A stretch of DNA of 64,000 nucleotides, taken from positions 248,001 to 312,000 of the forward strand of contig CALGKB010000004.1 of assembly GCA_937927915.1 (NCBI GenBank), given 5' to 3'. A program made the translations under genes and the position numbers. Of this stretch, positions 35,529 through 44,260 are shown piece after piece. Position 1 is the stretch's first letter. Each line of letters starts with the position of its first letter. The notes under the pieces are model-generated. The model was given only the letters and a program-made list of their open reading frames with translations. It ran no database searches and had not been told where the DNA came from. Source of the DNA: an uncultured Pseudanabaenaceae cyanobacterium. Its GTDB lineage: Bacteria; Cyanobacteriota; Cyanobacteriia; Pseudanabaenales; Pseudanabaenaceae.

Positions 35529-37358
35529 ATGATTGGACGGCTACTAGATGGGCGCTATCGCATCAAGCGATTGCTGGGCAAAGGAGGTTTTGGGCATACC
35601 TATCTAGCAGAAGACACCAAACGACCCGGCAATCCCCCCTGTGTAGTCAAACACCTCCGTCCCCGCAGTACCAATCCTGAATTTCTCGCGATCGCCCGCC
35701 GTCTCTTTGCCACCGAGGCAGAAATTTTGGAAAAGCTGGGGGATTTAGACCAAGTTCCCCGTCTCTACGCCTATTTTGAAGAAGATGAACAGTTTTATCT
35801 GGTACAGGAATTTATCGACGGTCGTCCCCTCAGCGAAGAACTAGAACCCAACAGACCCTGGGACGAACCCCAGGTAATTGATTTTCTGCAAAATATTCTC
35901 TCTATTCTCGTAGCATTGCACAAACGGGGGGTTATTCATCGCGACATCAAACCAGAAAACATCATCAGAAGACATAGCGATCGGAAGTTGGTGTTGATTG
36001 ACTTTGGCGCTGTCAAACAGGTAATGCAGGATAGGGACGATAAAAGTAATGTATCAGTAGCGATTGGCACCTCCGGTTATATTCCAGCGGAACAGGCACA
36101 GGGCAAGCCGAAATTCGCCAGTGATATTTACGCAGTAGGCATGGTAGCAATTCAGGCACTTACAGGTGTACCCCCCAGTCACTTCGGGGAAGACAGCGAC
36201 GGGGAAGTGCAATGGCAGATGTGTGTAGATGTAAATTTAATTAGCCCTAATTTGATTGCTATTTTGGAAAAGATGGTAAGAAGAGATTACCGCCAGCGGT
36301 TTGCCACGGCGGAGGAAGTCCTGCAAGCACTAGAAGTAAGCACCTTGGAGATCGCTGCCCACCCTCCGACAGAAGTCATAGGTAGCAAAACTACTTCTCT
36401 GCTTCCCCTCAAACCTTTGCGCATTGCTATGTTATCTCTGGCTCTTCTTACCTTTACAGGCAGTGTTTTCATTGCCCACCATGTCAGAGCTAGTAGCTGC
36501 AGGGAGTTGCGTGCCTGTCGCGCTGTGCCCAAGGGGGTTTTTCGCTTTAGCAGTGGCACCAGTTGGCAACCTATACGGGAACGACTAGAGAAGGAATTAA
36601 AAGTGACTCACCCAGATTTAGTCTTTTCCTTTATCAAACCCCTCGACGGTCAGCCCAGCAGTGGTAAAGCGATCGAAATGCTACTAGACGGCGAGGTAGA
36701 TTTTGCCTTGATTTCCCGTCCTTTGGAGCCAGAAGTGTGGGATAAAGCGAAAGCGAGGGGCATTGAATTACAACAGGAGAAGGTAGGGATCGGGGGTTTG
36801 GCGGTAGCTGTCCATCCTGATGTCAATATTTCTGGCTTGACCCTAAAGCAAATACGGGATATTTACTTGGGCAGAGTCACAAACTGGCAAGAGGTGGGGG
36901 GCAAGGATTTGGCAATTAAACCGATCGTGCGTCCCAGTGTGTTGGACCGGGGGGCAAAGTCTATCCTAGGGGATGGTATCAGAAGTTATGCACTCCCCTT
37001 TTCTGTCGCCAGGGTAAAAACACCCGAGGAAGGGATAGAGCGGCTCAAAAGCAACCCAGGCTCGATATTTTGGGCTTCGCTGGGGATTATGAGCAAAGCC
37101 TGCGATGTGAAAATCATTGCTATTGGTCTCAGTCCCGACAAACTGCTCTCCCCCGTTTTGAATAACAAAGACTGTCCCCGCCCAATCAATGTGGCAGCCC
37201 TCAGCAGTGGTGACTATCCTGTGACCAGTTTCATGGTAGTTGCCTTCAAAAAGAATGACAAACGATCATGGATAGCTGGTACAACCTATGCCAAATTGTT
37301 GCGGACAAAGGAGGGAACCCAAATGTTTGATGAAGAAGGGTATGTCAGTTTGAAATAG
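35529..37358 (+). CDS. Ser/Thr protein kinase with extracytoplasmic PstS-like domain
   Basis: A 609-residue membrane kinase. Residues about 8-270 form a Hanks-type kinase: glycine loop GKGGFG (17-22), Lys41 (CVVKH), catalytic HRDIKPEN (Asp139) and DFG at 158-160, all intact. A membrane helix follows at about 298-316. Residues about 336-609 resemble a PstS-like phosphate-binding domain: FRFSSGTSW, SSGKAIEML, DFALISRPL, LTLKQIRDIYLGRVTNW and SGDYPVTSFMVV. The topology puts the kinase inside and the binding domain in the periplasm. ATG 35529 is chosen over GTG 35514. Phosphate or another oxyanion may be sensed; this is inference. Confidence 0.87.
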   Translation: MIGRLLDGRYRIKRLLGKGGFGHTYLAEDTKRPGNPPCVVKHLRPRSTNPEFLAIARRLFATEAEILEKLGDLDQVPRLYAYFEEDEQFYLVQEFIDGRPLSEELEPNRPWDEPQVIDFLQNILSILVALHKRGVIHRDIKPENIIRRHSDRKLVLIDFGAVKQVMQDRDDKSNVSVAIGTSGYIPAEQAQGKPKFASDIYAVGMVAIQALTGVPPSHFGEDSDGEVQWQMCVDVNLISPNLIAILEKMVRRDYRQRFATAEEVLQALEVSTLEIAAHPPTEVIGSKTTSLLPLKPLRIAMLSLALLTFTGSVFIAHHVRASSCRELRACRAVPKGVFRFSSGTSWQPIRERLEKELKVTHPDLVFSFIKPLDGQPSSGKAIEMLLDGEVDFALISRPLEPEVWDKAKARGIELQQEKVGIGGLAVAVHPDVNISGLTLKQIRDIYLGRVTNWQEVGGKDLAIKPIVRPSVLDRGAKSILGDGIRSYALPFSVARVKTPEEGIERLKSNPGSIFWASLGIMSKACDVKIIAIGLSPDKLLSPVLNNKDCPRPINVAALSSGDYPVTSFMVVAFKKNDKRSWIAGTTYAKLLRTKEGTQMFDEEGYVSLK

Positions 37359-37359
37359 G

Positions 37360-38016
37360 ATGGCACTCGATCGTTTTTTAGACCTCTTTTTACAAAGAAA
37401 ATGCCCTCTCTGTGGGCGTTCCACCCCTGATTTTGTTTGCATATATTGCAGTCGTGCTCTCTTAGCCTGTCAGGCAGCTCAATTTTGTGAGCTAAAAACT
37501 CCGCTACCCCTTTTTCGCTGGGGGGTCTATGACGATGCCTTGAAACGAGCGATCGCTACCTGTAAGTACAACCATCAACCCCGTATTGCTACTTTTTTAG
37601 GACAGCAGATGGGCATCAGATGGCAAAAAGAGAAAGATACGCAGAAGTTACCTAAGATGGCAGTGGTACCCATACCTTTACACCCAGACAAATTGAAACA
37701 GCGGGGGTTTAATCAGGCAGAACTATTGGCGCGGGGTTTTTGTGATATAACCTCTATGCCCTGTCGTCCCGACTTGTTGCAACGGGTCAAAAATACTAAG
37801 CCCCAGATGGAAACCAAAAGTGTACAGGCACGAAAAGATAACTTAGATGGCGCTTTTATCACTGTTAAAAATAAGACAAAACAACCCATCCTTCTAGTGG
37901 ATGATATTTATACCAGTGGGGCTACAATGACTGCAGCAGTGACAACTCTCACCCAGGCTGGTTACAAAATAGGTGCTATGCTTGTCTTAGCGCGGACAGG
38001 GTTACACGATCGTTAA
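37360..38016 (+). CDS. comF: ComF family phosphoribosyltransferase-like protein
   Basis: A 218-residue ComF-family protein. Two CxxC-like pairs near the start (KCPLCGRSTPDFVCIYCSRA) form a zinc finger, and the PRPP-binding loop PILLVDDIYTSGATM marks the type I phosphoribosyltransferase fold; HPDKLKQRGFNQAELLARG is the conserved central part. ComF proteins are needed for natural transformation in several bacteria, perhaps in handling incoming single strands. It begins one base after the kinase stop and ends 2 bp before the methyltransferase, so these form an operon. Confidence 0.9.
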   Translation: MALDRFLDLFLQRKCPLCGRSTPDFVCIYCSRALLACQAAQFCELKTPLPLFRWGVYDDALKRAIATCKYNHQPRIATFLGQQMGIRWQKEKDTQKLPKMAVVPIPLHPDKLKQRGFNQAELLARGFCDITSMPCRPDLLQRVKNTKPQMETKSVQARKDNLDGAFITVKNKTKQPILLVDDIYTSGATMTAAVTTLTQAGYKIGAMLVLARTGLHDR

Positions 38017-38018
38017 GT

Positions 38019-38900
38019 ATGGTGTCCAATCTTTTACTGAAACTTAGTCGTCAACTTTATACGGAGGAGAAAGAGCGGGTATCTTTTGTGCAATCCTTGT
38101 TGCAGCCGCAGCCTCTCCCTCCTGCTATTTTGTGGTGTCGAGATTATCAGCCCAAGCCCTTTTCTCCCCTGCCTCCCTTCCCCTGGCAACCAGATTTCAC
38201 CGATCGGTTACCCCCTGACAGCCGACCGGGCAAACATGAGTTACACGACCAGGGTTATTATTACTGCTTAGATTTATCTTCCATCTTTGCTGCCAGCGTC
38301 TTGTTAGCTATTTCTACAAAAGTGCAGGTTGTCTTTGACCTCTGTGCTGCCCCTGGAGGGAAAGCGATTTTTGCCTGGCGTTTATGGCACCCCGAAGTTC
38401 TTTACGCTAATGAAGTGATTGCGAAACGATCGTGGGTATTAGCCGCCAATCTCAAACGCTGTCAGATTACCAACTACCAAATGCTACAATCAGATGTCGA
38501 GTTTTTAGCTAGCAGGTATGTTGAGGAAGGAGACGTGGTGATAGTAGATGCTCCTTGCAGTGGACAATCGCTTTTAGTAAAACAGGAGAAAAACGAAGGC
38601 TGTTTTCATCCCACTATGATTACCCGCAATGCCCAGAGACAGCGCAGAATCCTTGCCAACGCCGCCAAGATAGTGAAAGAGGGGGGATATTTGGCATACA
38701 TGACCTGCACCTACTCGCCAGAAGAGAATGAGGAAAATGTGGCATGGTTTCTGAAACGCTTTCCCAACTTTCAACCCCAGACTGTACCTACTTTAGCAGA
38801 GTATCAGTCCCATTTGACAGAAATTCCCTGTTATCGGCTGATGCCCCAAAGTTATATTGGTGCCGGTGCTTTTACTGTCCTGCTCCAAAGATATGACTAA
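38019..38900 (+). CDS. RsmB/NOP-family RNA (cytosine-C5) methyltransferase
   Basis: A 293-residue SAM-dependent methyltransferase. Motif I is DLCAAPGGKAIF, the SAM-adenine region VLAANLKRC, motif IV VDAPCSGQ with one catalytic Cys, and motif VI YMTCTYSPEENEENV with the second Cys. It lacks the N-terminal NusB-like domain of full RsmB, as is common for short cyanobacterial members. RNA target (rRNA or tRNA) is not inferable. The stop overlaps the queA start by 8 bp. Confidence 0.9.
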   Translation: MVSNLLLKLSRQLYTEEKERVSFVQSLLQPQPLPPAILWCRDYQPKPFSPLPPFPWQPDFTDRLPPDSRPGKHELHDQGYYYCLDLSSIFAASVLLAISTKVQVVFDLCAAPGGKAIFAWRLWHPEVLYANEVIAKRSWVLAANLKRCQITNYQMLQSDVEFLASRYVEEGDVVIVDAPCSGQSLLVKQEKNEGCFHPTMITRNAQRQRRILANAAKIVKEGGYLAYMTCTYSPEENEENVAWFLKRFPNFQPQTVPTLAEYQSHLTEIPCYRLMPQSYIGAGAFTVLLQRYD

Positions 38901-39936
38901 TCCCGACCATCTGCTCTCCAACTACGACTATTTCTTACCTGAGAGAGCCATCGCCCAAACCCCCGCTGTACCCAGGGACCACTCCCGCCTTATGGTGATC
39001 ACCCCCGATCGGCAAATCTATCATCAGCATTTCTTTGACCTACCGCAGTTCTTACAACCTGGTGACCTATTGGTTTTCAATGACACTAAGGTCATTCCCG
39101 CCCGTCTGTATGGCTACAAACAAACAGGGACAAAAGTAGAAGTTTTACTGTTAGAAGAGATAGAAAAGGATCGGTGGTTAACCCTGGTAAAACCTGGTCG
39201 TCGTCTGCTAGAGGGGGTCAAAATCTTCTTCAGTGAAGAATTTTGGGGAGAGGTAATAGCGCGAGAAGAAAAAACGAGAGGACGCATCATTCACTTCCAC
39301 CATCCCCCTCACCAGACTATGACAGAACTTTTGGCAAAATACGGCACAATTCCCCTCCCTCCCTACATCACTGCCAACAGTGCCAGTCCTGAACAATATC
39401 AGACAGTTTATGCCCGCAAGCCAGGGGCAGTAGCAGCCCCCACGGCGGGTTTGCACTTTACCGATCGGTTACTGTCTGAGTTACAGCATAAAGGGATAGA
39501 AATGGCATGGATTACTTTGCACGTAGGGGTGGGGACTTTCCGCCCTGTGGAAGTGACAAATATTACAGAACACAAGATGCACGCAGAGTGGTTGCAGGTG
39601 ACCCCAGAAGTGGCAGGGAAAATTGCTCAGACCAAGGCAGAGGGGAAAAGAGTGATTGGAGTGGGAACAACAGTGGCAAGGGCATTAGAAAGTACCAAAG
39701 GCAATCCCTTTGTCGGTAAAACGAGTTTGATGATCTACCCAGGCTATACATGGCAGGTCCTAGATGGTCTGATTACTAACTTTCATCTACCCCGATCGAG
39801 CCTATTGATGCTAGTAGCTTCCTTTTTGGGAGAAGGGGGAAGAGAGTTTCTCCTCCACACCTATCAGATCGCTTTGGAAAAGGGTTATCGTTTTTACTCC
39901 TTCGGCGATGCCAGTCTGCTTCTGCGCAAGCTCTAA
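38893..39936 (+). CDS. queA: S-adenosylmethionine:tRNA ribosyltransferase-isomerase
   Basis: Adds the ribosyl unit of SAM to 7-aminomethyl-7-deazaguanine in tRNA during queuosine synthesis. The 347-residue protein starts [15 protein letters not shown] and shows family segments [41 protein letters not shown] and [13 protein letters not shown]. The ATG at 38893 lies in the end of the methyltransferase gene, giving an 8-bp overlap; an upstream in-frame start at 38857 would deepen the overlap and add unrelated residues. Ends with a 4-bp convergent overlap with leuS. Confidence 0.95.
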   Translation: MTNPDHLLSNYDYFLPERAIAQTPAVPRDHSRLMVITPDRQIYHQHFFDLPQFLQPGDLLVFNDTKVIPARLYGYKQTGTKVEVLLLEEIEKDRWLTLVKPGRRLLEGVKIFFSEEFWGEVIAREEKTRGRIIHFHHPPHQTMTELLAKYGTIPLPPYITANSASPEQYQTVYARKPGAVAAPTAGLHFTDRLLSELQHKGIEMAWITLHVGVGTFRPVEVTNITEHKMHAEWLQVTPEVAGKIAQTKAEGKRVIGVGTTVARALESTKGNPFVGKTSLMIYPGYTWQVLDGLITNFHLPRSSLLMLVASFLGEGGREFLLHTYQIALEKGYRFYSFGDASLLLRKL

Positions 39937-42458
39937 ACCACAAAGTTGACCAACTTGCCCGGTACAGCGATTACTTTTTTCACCTCCTTTCCTTCCAAGT
40001 AGCGTTGGGCGATTTCAGAATTGCGGGCGTATGCCTCCAACAGTGCCTTGTCTTGCGCATCTTTCGCTGGTACTTGTATGTTACCCCGCACCTTTCCGTT
40101 AATTTGAATGACGAGGGTAATTTCCTCCACTTCTAAAGCAGTGGGATCGAGTTCTGGCAGACGTTGCAAGTGGATAGACCGATCGTGACCCAGACGATGC
40201 CACAGTTCTTCCGCAATATGGGGAGCAAAAGGCGCCAACAACAACAATAGAGTCTCTATACCTTCTTTGTAAGTAAGAGAATGTTTATCTTCTGTGTCTT
40301 GCAAAGCATTACTGAGAATCATTAACTCGGAAATGGCAGTATTGAACTGATAACCCTCCTGAAAGTCCTCTTGGATAGCTTGAATAGCCTTGTGAATCGA
40401 TCGGCGCAGTTTTTTATCCGTTCTTTCTGTCACTTGTTGGGGGTCAAACTCTGTTACCAGTCGCCATACCCGATTGAGAAAACGGAATTGTCCCTCCACA
40501 TCCGCATCATCCCACTCCAAATCTTTTTCCGGCGGCGCTTTGAACAAAGTAAACATCCTCACCGTATCAGCACCGTATTTGCTAATCACATCCCCCGGAT
40601 TGACACCGTTGTATTTTGACTTGGACATTTTTTCATAGACCGTGATTAACTTTTCTCCCGTGTCAGGGTCAGTGGGATTATTTAGATCGGCAATCAAATG
40701 GGGAGGAATAAACTTGCCCGTGACAGGATTCTTATAAGTCAAGCCCTGCACCATACCCTGGGTCAACAAACGATCGAAGGGTTCTTCACAGGTGACCAAA
40801 CCCCTGTCATACAAAGCCTTGGTGAAAAAGCGGGAATACAACAGATGCAAGATGGCATGCTCAATTCCCCCCACATACTGGTCCACAGGCAACCACTCCT
40901 TCACTTTCTCTAGGGCAAAGGGTCTGTCTGTATTTTGGGGGTCACTGTAGCGGAAGAAATACCACGAGGAATCAATGAAAGTATCCATCGTATCCGTTTC
41001 CCGTCGCGCCGCCTTGCCACAGCGAGGACAATCTACTTCTACCCATTCCTCCAACTTCGCCAAGGGGGAAGGACCACGCCCCGTAAATTCTACATTCTCC
41101 GGCAACAGGACAGGCAACTGCTCCTCTGGTACTGGCACCACTCCACAGTCAGGACAGTGAATGACGGGAATCGGACAACCCCAATAGCGTTGGCGGGAAA
41201 TCAACCAATCCCTAAGACGATACTGCACCCGCTGTTTCCCCCAGCCCTTCTCCTCCGCTTTGGCAATAATCAAACCCTTTGCCTCTGTAGATAACCGACC
41301 TGTGAACTCCCCCGAATTGACCAAGAGACCCGGTTCTGTGTAAGCCCGATCGCTAATCTCTTCTCCCGTAGTGGGCACAATCACCGTGACAACGGGTAAA
41401 CCATATTGCTTAGCAAAGACAAAGTCCCTTTCATCATGGGCTGGCACCCCCATCACCGCCCCCGTACCATATTCATACAAAACATAATCGGCAATCCAAA
41501 CAGGAATCTCTTTACCCGTAAAGGGATTGACGGCATAGGCACCAATGGGTATACCCTGCTTGGGTCTGTCCTCCGCTGTCCGTTCTGTCTCCGACTCCTG
41601 TTGTACCTTTTGCACAAACTCCTGCACCGCTGGTAAACGATCGGGGGTTGTCAATTCCATCACCAGGGGATGCTCAGGCGCTAACACCACATAGGTAACA
41701 CCAAACACCGTGTCAGGACGGGTAGTAAAGACAGTAATTTGCGCTTCCTTGCCCACCACGGCAAAATGTAATTCCGCCCCCACCGACTTGCCAATCCAGT
41801 TTGTCTGCATTGCCTTGACTTTTTCCGGCCAATGGGGCAGTTTATCCAAGTCCTGCAGCAGCCTCTCCGCGTAATCTGTAATTTTCAAAAACCACTGCCG
41901 CAGCTTTCTTTTCTCCACCAACGCCCCCGATCGCCACGATCGCCCTTCATTGTCTACCTGTTCATTTGCCAGCACCGTTTGGTCAATGGGGTCCCAGTTC
42001 ACCATTGCCTCTTTTTGGTAGGCTAAACCCATGTCAAATAATTGCAAAAACAGCCACTGCGTCCAGCGATAGTAATCAGGCAGACAGGTAGTAACCTCCC
42101 GCTCCCAATCGTAGGACAGACCCATCTGTTGCAGTTGCTCCCGCATTTGGGCGATGTTCTGTAATGTCCAGGTACGGGGGTGCACACCCCGATCGATGGC
42201 GGCATTTTCCGCCGGCAAGCCAAAGGCATCCCAACCCATCGGGTGCAGCACACGATAGCCAGCCATCCGATACCAGCGGGCAATCACATCAGTAATAGTG
42301 TAGTTACGCACGTGCCCCATATGCAGGCTACCGGAGGGATAGGGAAACATGGACAGGGCATAGAACTTGGGGCGGTCATCCCCCGTGGGCGTCCTGTAGA
42401 TACCGTCCTGCTGCCATTGTGCCTGCCATTTAGCTTCCAGGGAGAGGGGATCGTACAT
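39933..42458 (-). CDS. leuS: Leucyl-tRNA synthetase
   Basis: Class I aminoacyl-tRNA synthetase, 841 residues from the ATG at 42458. The HIGH signature region is [15 protein letters not shown], the KMSKS loop [13 protein letters not shown]; the editing domain ([20 protein letters not shown], shown in part TRPDTVFG) and zinc-like insertion ([21 protein letters not shown]) are present. The frame extends to a GTG at 42485, nine codons earlier; neither start has a clear ribosome binding site, but the family starts just before the YxP motif, so 42458 is preferred. Divergent from the chemosensory operon. Confidence 0.95.
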   Translation of the reverse strand: MYDPLSLEAKWQAQWQQDGIYRTPTGDDRPKFYALSMFPYPSGSLHMGHVRNYTITDVIARWYRMAGYRVLHPMGWDAFGLPAENAAIDRGVHPRTWTLQNIAQMREQLQQMGLSYDWEREVTTCLPDYYRWTQWLFLQLFDMGLAYQKEAMVNWDPIDQTVLANEQVDNEGRSWRSGALVEKRKLRQWFLKITDYAERLLQDLDKLPHWPEKVKAMQTNWIGKSVGAELHFAVVGKEAQITVFTTRPDTVFGVTYVVLAPEHPLVMELTTPDRLPAVQEFVQKVQQESETERTAEDRPKQGIPIGAYAVNPFTGKEIPVWIADYVLYEYGTGAVMGVPAHDERDFVFAKQYGLPVVTVIVPTTGEEISDRAYTEPGLLVNSGEFTGRLSTEAKGLIIAKAEEKGWGKQRVQYRLRDWLISRQRYWGCPIPVIHCPDCGVVPVPEEQLPVLLPENVEFTGRGPSPLAKLEEWVEVDCPRCGKAARRETDTMDTFIDSSWYFFRYSDPQNTDRPFALEKVKEWLPVDQYVGGIEHAILHLLYSRFFTKALYDRGLVTCEEPFDRLLTQGMVQGLTYKNPVTGKFIPPHLIADLNNPTDPDTGEKLITVYEKMSKSKYNGVNPGDVISKYGADTVRMFTLFKAPPEKDLEWDDADVEGQFRFLNRVWRLVTEFDPQQVTERTDKKLRRSIHKAIQAIQEDFQEGYQFNTAISELMILSNALQDTEDKHSLTYKEGIETLLLLLAPFAPHIAEELWHRLGHDRSIHLQRLPELDPTALEVEEITLVIQINGKVRGNIQVPAKDAQDKALLEAYARNSEIAQRYLEGKEVKKVIAVPGKLVNFVV

Positions 42459-42637
42459 AGAGCTTGCTTTTGCCAGCGACAACACATTTTGATTGTAGGA
42501 GTAATCACTTCCTTTTGAACACCAGAAACAGCATAATTTTTACCAATTGGGGAGATTTTTACTTCTATTTCGGCAGGACCAAGGCAGGGCTGACAATTGG
42601 TGCTAGACTAGAAGTTGTTATCACTTGTGTTAGCAAT

Positions 42638-43003
42638 ATGCGCAAAATCTTAGTGGTGGAAGATAGTCTGACAGAACGGGAGCAAATCAGTCTTTATCTG
42701 ACTAATGCTGGTTTCACCGTGCGTGCCGTCGGCTCCAGTGAAGAAGCAGAAGCAGTGATTGCCAACGATCGTCCTGATGCCATCGTGCTAGATGTGATTT
42801 TGCCGGGCAAGAGTGGCTTTGAATTTTGCCGCCGCATCAAGAACGACCCCGCCACCGCCAACATTCCCGTAGTTATCTGCTCCACCAAAAATACAGAAGT
42901 AGACAAGACCTGGGGGCGCATGGGAGGAGCCACCTCCTACCTCACCAAACCCGTTGAGCCAGAACTCCTGATCACCACCGTCAAGCAAGCCCTCAACATC
43001 TAA
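42638..43003 (+). CDS. CheY-like response regulator (PilH/PixH type)
   Basis: A stand-alone receiver of 121 residues: KILVVEDSLTERE with acidic pocket, phospho-acceptor Asp52 (AIVLDVILPGKSG), Thr/Ser switch in VICSTKN and Lys in YLTKPVEPE. This is the form found as first CheY in cyanobacterial pilus-chemotaxis operons. The frame is open further upstream to 42464, but that stretch has no domain and crosses the leuS start, so the ATG at 42638 is used. It is the first gene of the chemosensory operon and would be phosphorylated by the CheA encoded at 50665. Confidence 0.9.
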   Translation: MRKILVVEDSLTEREQISLYLTNAGFTVRAVGSSEEAEAVIANDRPDAIVLDVILPGKSGFEFCRRIKNDPATANIPVVICSTKNTEVDKTWGRMGGATSYLTKPVEPELLITTVKQALNI

Positions 43004-43008
43004 GCACC

Positions 43009-43509
43009 ATGACCAACAACCCCCTCGACCCCACCCAGGCTCGCCTTAACAACCACGAAGTCCTAATCAACCAACTGATTCAAACCCAAGCCACCATGAA
43101 CGCCAACATCAACCTGCTCACGGAAATTCTGCAGCGCGTCGTAGACCAGCAAGAGCGCCACAGTGCCGAGATGCAACGCCTGAATGAGCGCCTCGATGCC
43201 CAGGAGGGACAGCTGAAAATCCTCATAGAGCAATTTCTCAGTGGCTTCAACCTGCAAACCCTACGGGAGATCGTCCAGAGCTTCGATGCCAAATTTGAGG
43301 CAGTATTTCGCCGCCTAGAGGAAAACGATCAGAAGTTTGCGGCACTCTTCCAGGAACTGCAGGCAACTAAGGAGGAGATGCGCCAGGAGCGGGAAAGGAG
43401 TGATGCCCGCTTCAACGAAATGTTACAACGCTTTGATGCCAAATCCCGCGAACAGGATGAACATATCCGATCGCTATTGGAGCTTTTACAGCGCAAATTG
43501 GAGGGCTAA
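43009..43509 (+). CDS. Small coiled-coil protein of the chemosensory operon
   Basis: A 166-residue, very polar protein that is nearly all predicted helix with heptad spacing (for example LTEILQRVVDQQERHSAEMQ, ENDQKFAALFQELQATKEEM), and a short break around FLSGFNLQTLR (residues 79-89). No known domain. It starts 5 bp after the CheY stop and ends 2 bp before cheW, so it belongs to the operon. It might be an oligomeric scaffold or an adaptor for the Che complex. No family name can be given. Confidence 0.72.
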   Translation: MTNNPLDPTQARLNNHEVLINQLIQTQATMNANINLLTEILQRVVDQQERHSAEMQRLNERLDAQEGQLKILIEQFLSGFNLQTLREIVQSFDAKFEAVFRRLEENDQKFAALFQELQATKEEMRQERERSDARFNEMLQRFDAKSREQDEHIRSLLELLQRKLEG

Positions 43510-43511
43510 CT

Positions 43512-44030
43512 ATGGAACTAGTGACTTTAGATGTCTTTACCAGGGAAATCACGGCGGATTTATTTAACGATCGCCCTGTTGTTGTCTTTACGGAACAGAC
43601 CCGCTTTTTACAGTTTCCCCTGGGGGGCTATGAATTTCTCTTTCCTTTGGCAAACCTGAAGGAAATTTTTAGCATCAACCTTGGGCAAGTTACCCTCATG
43701 CCCGGCTTGGAAAAATACGTCTTGGGCATCTACAACTGGCGAGGGAATTTGGCTTGGCTGGTGGATTTACAGGAATTGTTGACAGGGGTGACGACGAATT
43801 TTCGGGAAAACTGTCTCTGCCTGCTTATGCCCTTGGAAGGACAATACTTGGGGATGGTGGTGGAACAAGTGGAAGGCATTGCCACTTTGAACAACAGTGA
43901 TTTATTACCCCTTACCTCCAAAATAGTTGACCCCATTCCCAGTCAGTTCATTCAAGGTTACTACCTCCAGGAAAAACCCCTGCTCGTCCTCGAACCCCAA
44001 GCCATAATTGACACCTTCCTGCATAGGTAA
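43512..44030 (+). CDS. cheW: CheW-like coupling protein
   Basis: A 172-residue CheW domain protein (PixI/PilI-like) that links the receptor to CheA. The core has FLQFPLGGYEFLFPLANLKEI, VLGIYNWRGNLAWLVDLQELL and YLGMVVEQVEGI. GGAGGG lies just before the ATG at 43512. It is followed by a 230-bp gap with its own promoter-like sequence before the receptor gene. Confidence 0.9.
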   Translation: MELVTLDVFTREITADLFNDRPVVVFTEQTRFLQFPLGGYEFLFPLANLKEIFSINLGQVTLMPGLEKYVLGIYNWRGNLAWLVDLQELLTGVTTNFRENCLCLLMPLEGQYLGMVVEQVEGIATLNNSDLLPLTSKIVDPIPSQFIQGYYLQEKPLLVLEPQAIIDTFLHR

Positions 44031-44109
44031 GTATTACAAATCTTTAACAATAGTGAGATATTTCTAGGGATTTATTTGTATTTCTTTACATAGATTTTCT
44101 TCTATGGTG

Positions 44110-44139
44110 TTGACTTTGCCGGGGGGATTTTACTATGTA
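44110..44139 (+). promoter_or_regulatory. Likely promoter ahead of the GAF-MCP gene
   Basis: TTGACT (44110-44115) and TATGTA (44134-44139) are 18 bp apart in the 230-bp gap 44031-44260. Just downstream, 44148-44165 holds a tandem 9-bp direct repeat (ACAAATAT with G or A). The gap otherwise shows only AT-rich sequence and GGAAAGG near the ATG at 44261. Confidence 0.5.
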
Positions 44140-44260
44140 AATAATGAACAAATATGACAAATATAACCAACTTGATACCCCACTCCTGCCCTTAAGGTAG
44201 AATACAAATCAGTCAAGTTTCCCACATTTCCCGCTGCTGTTTTAGGTTTTAGGAAAGGTT

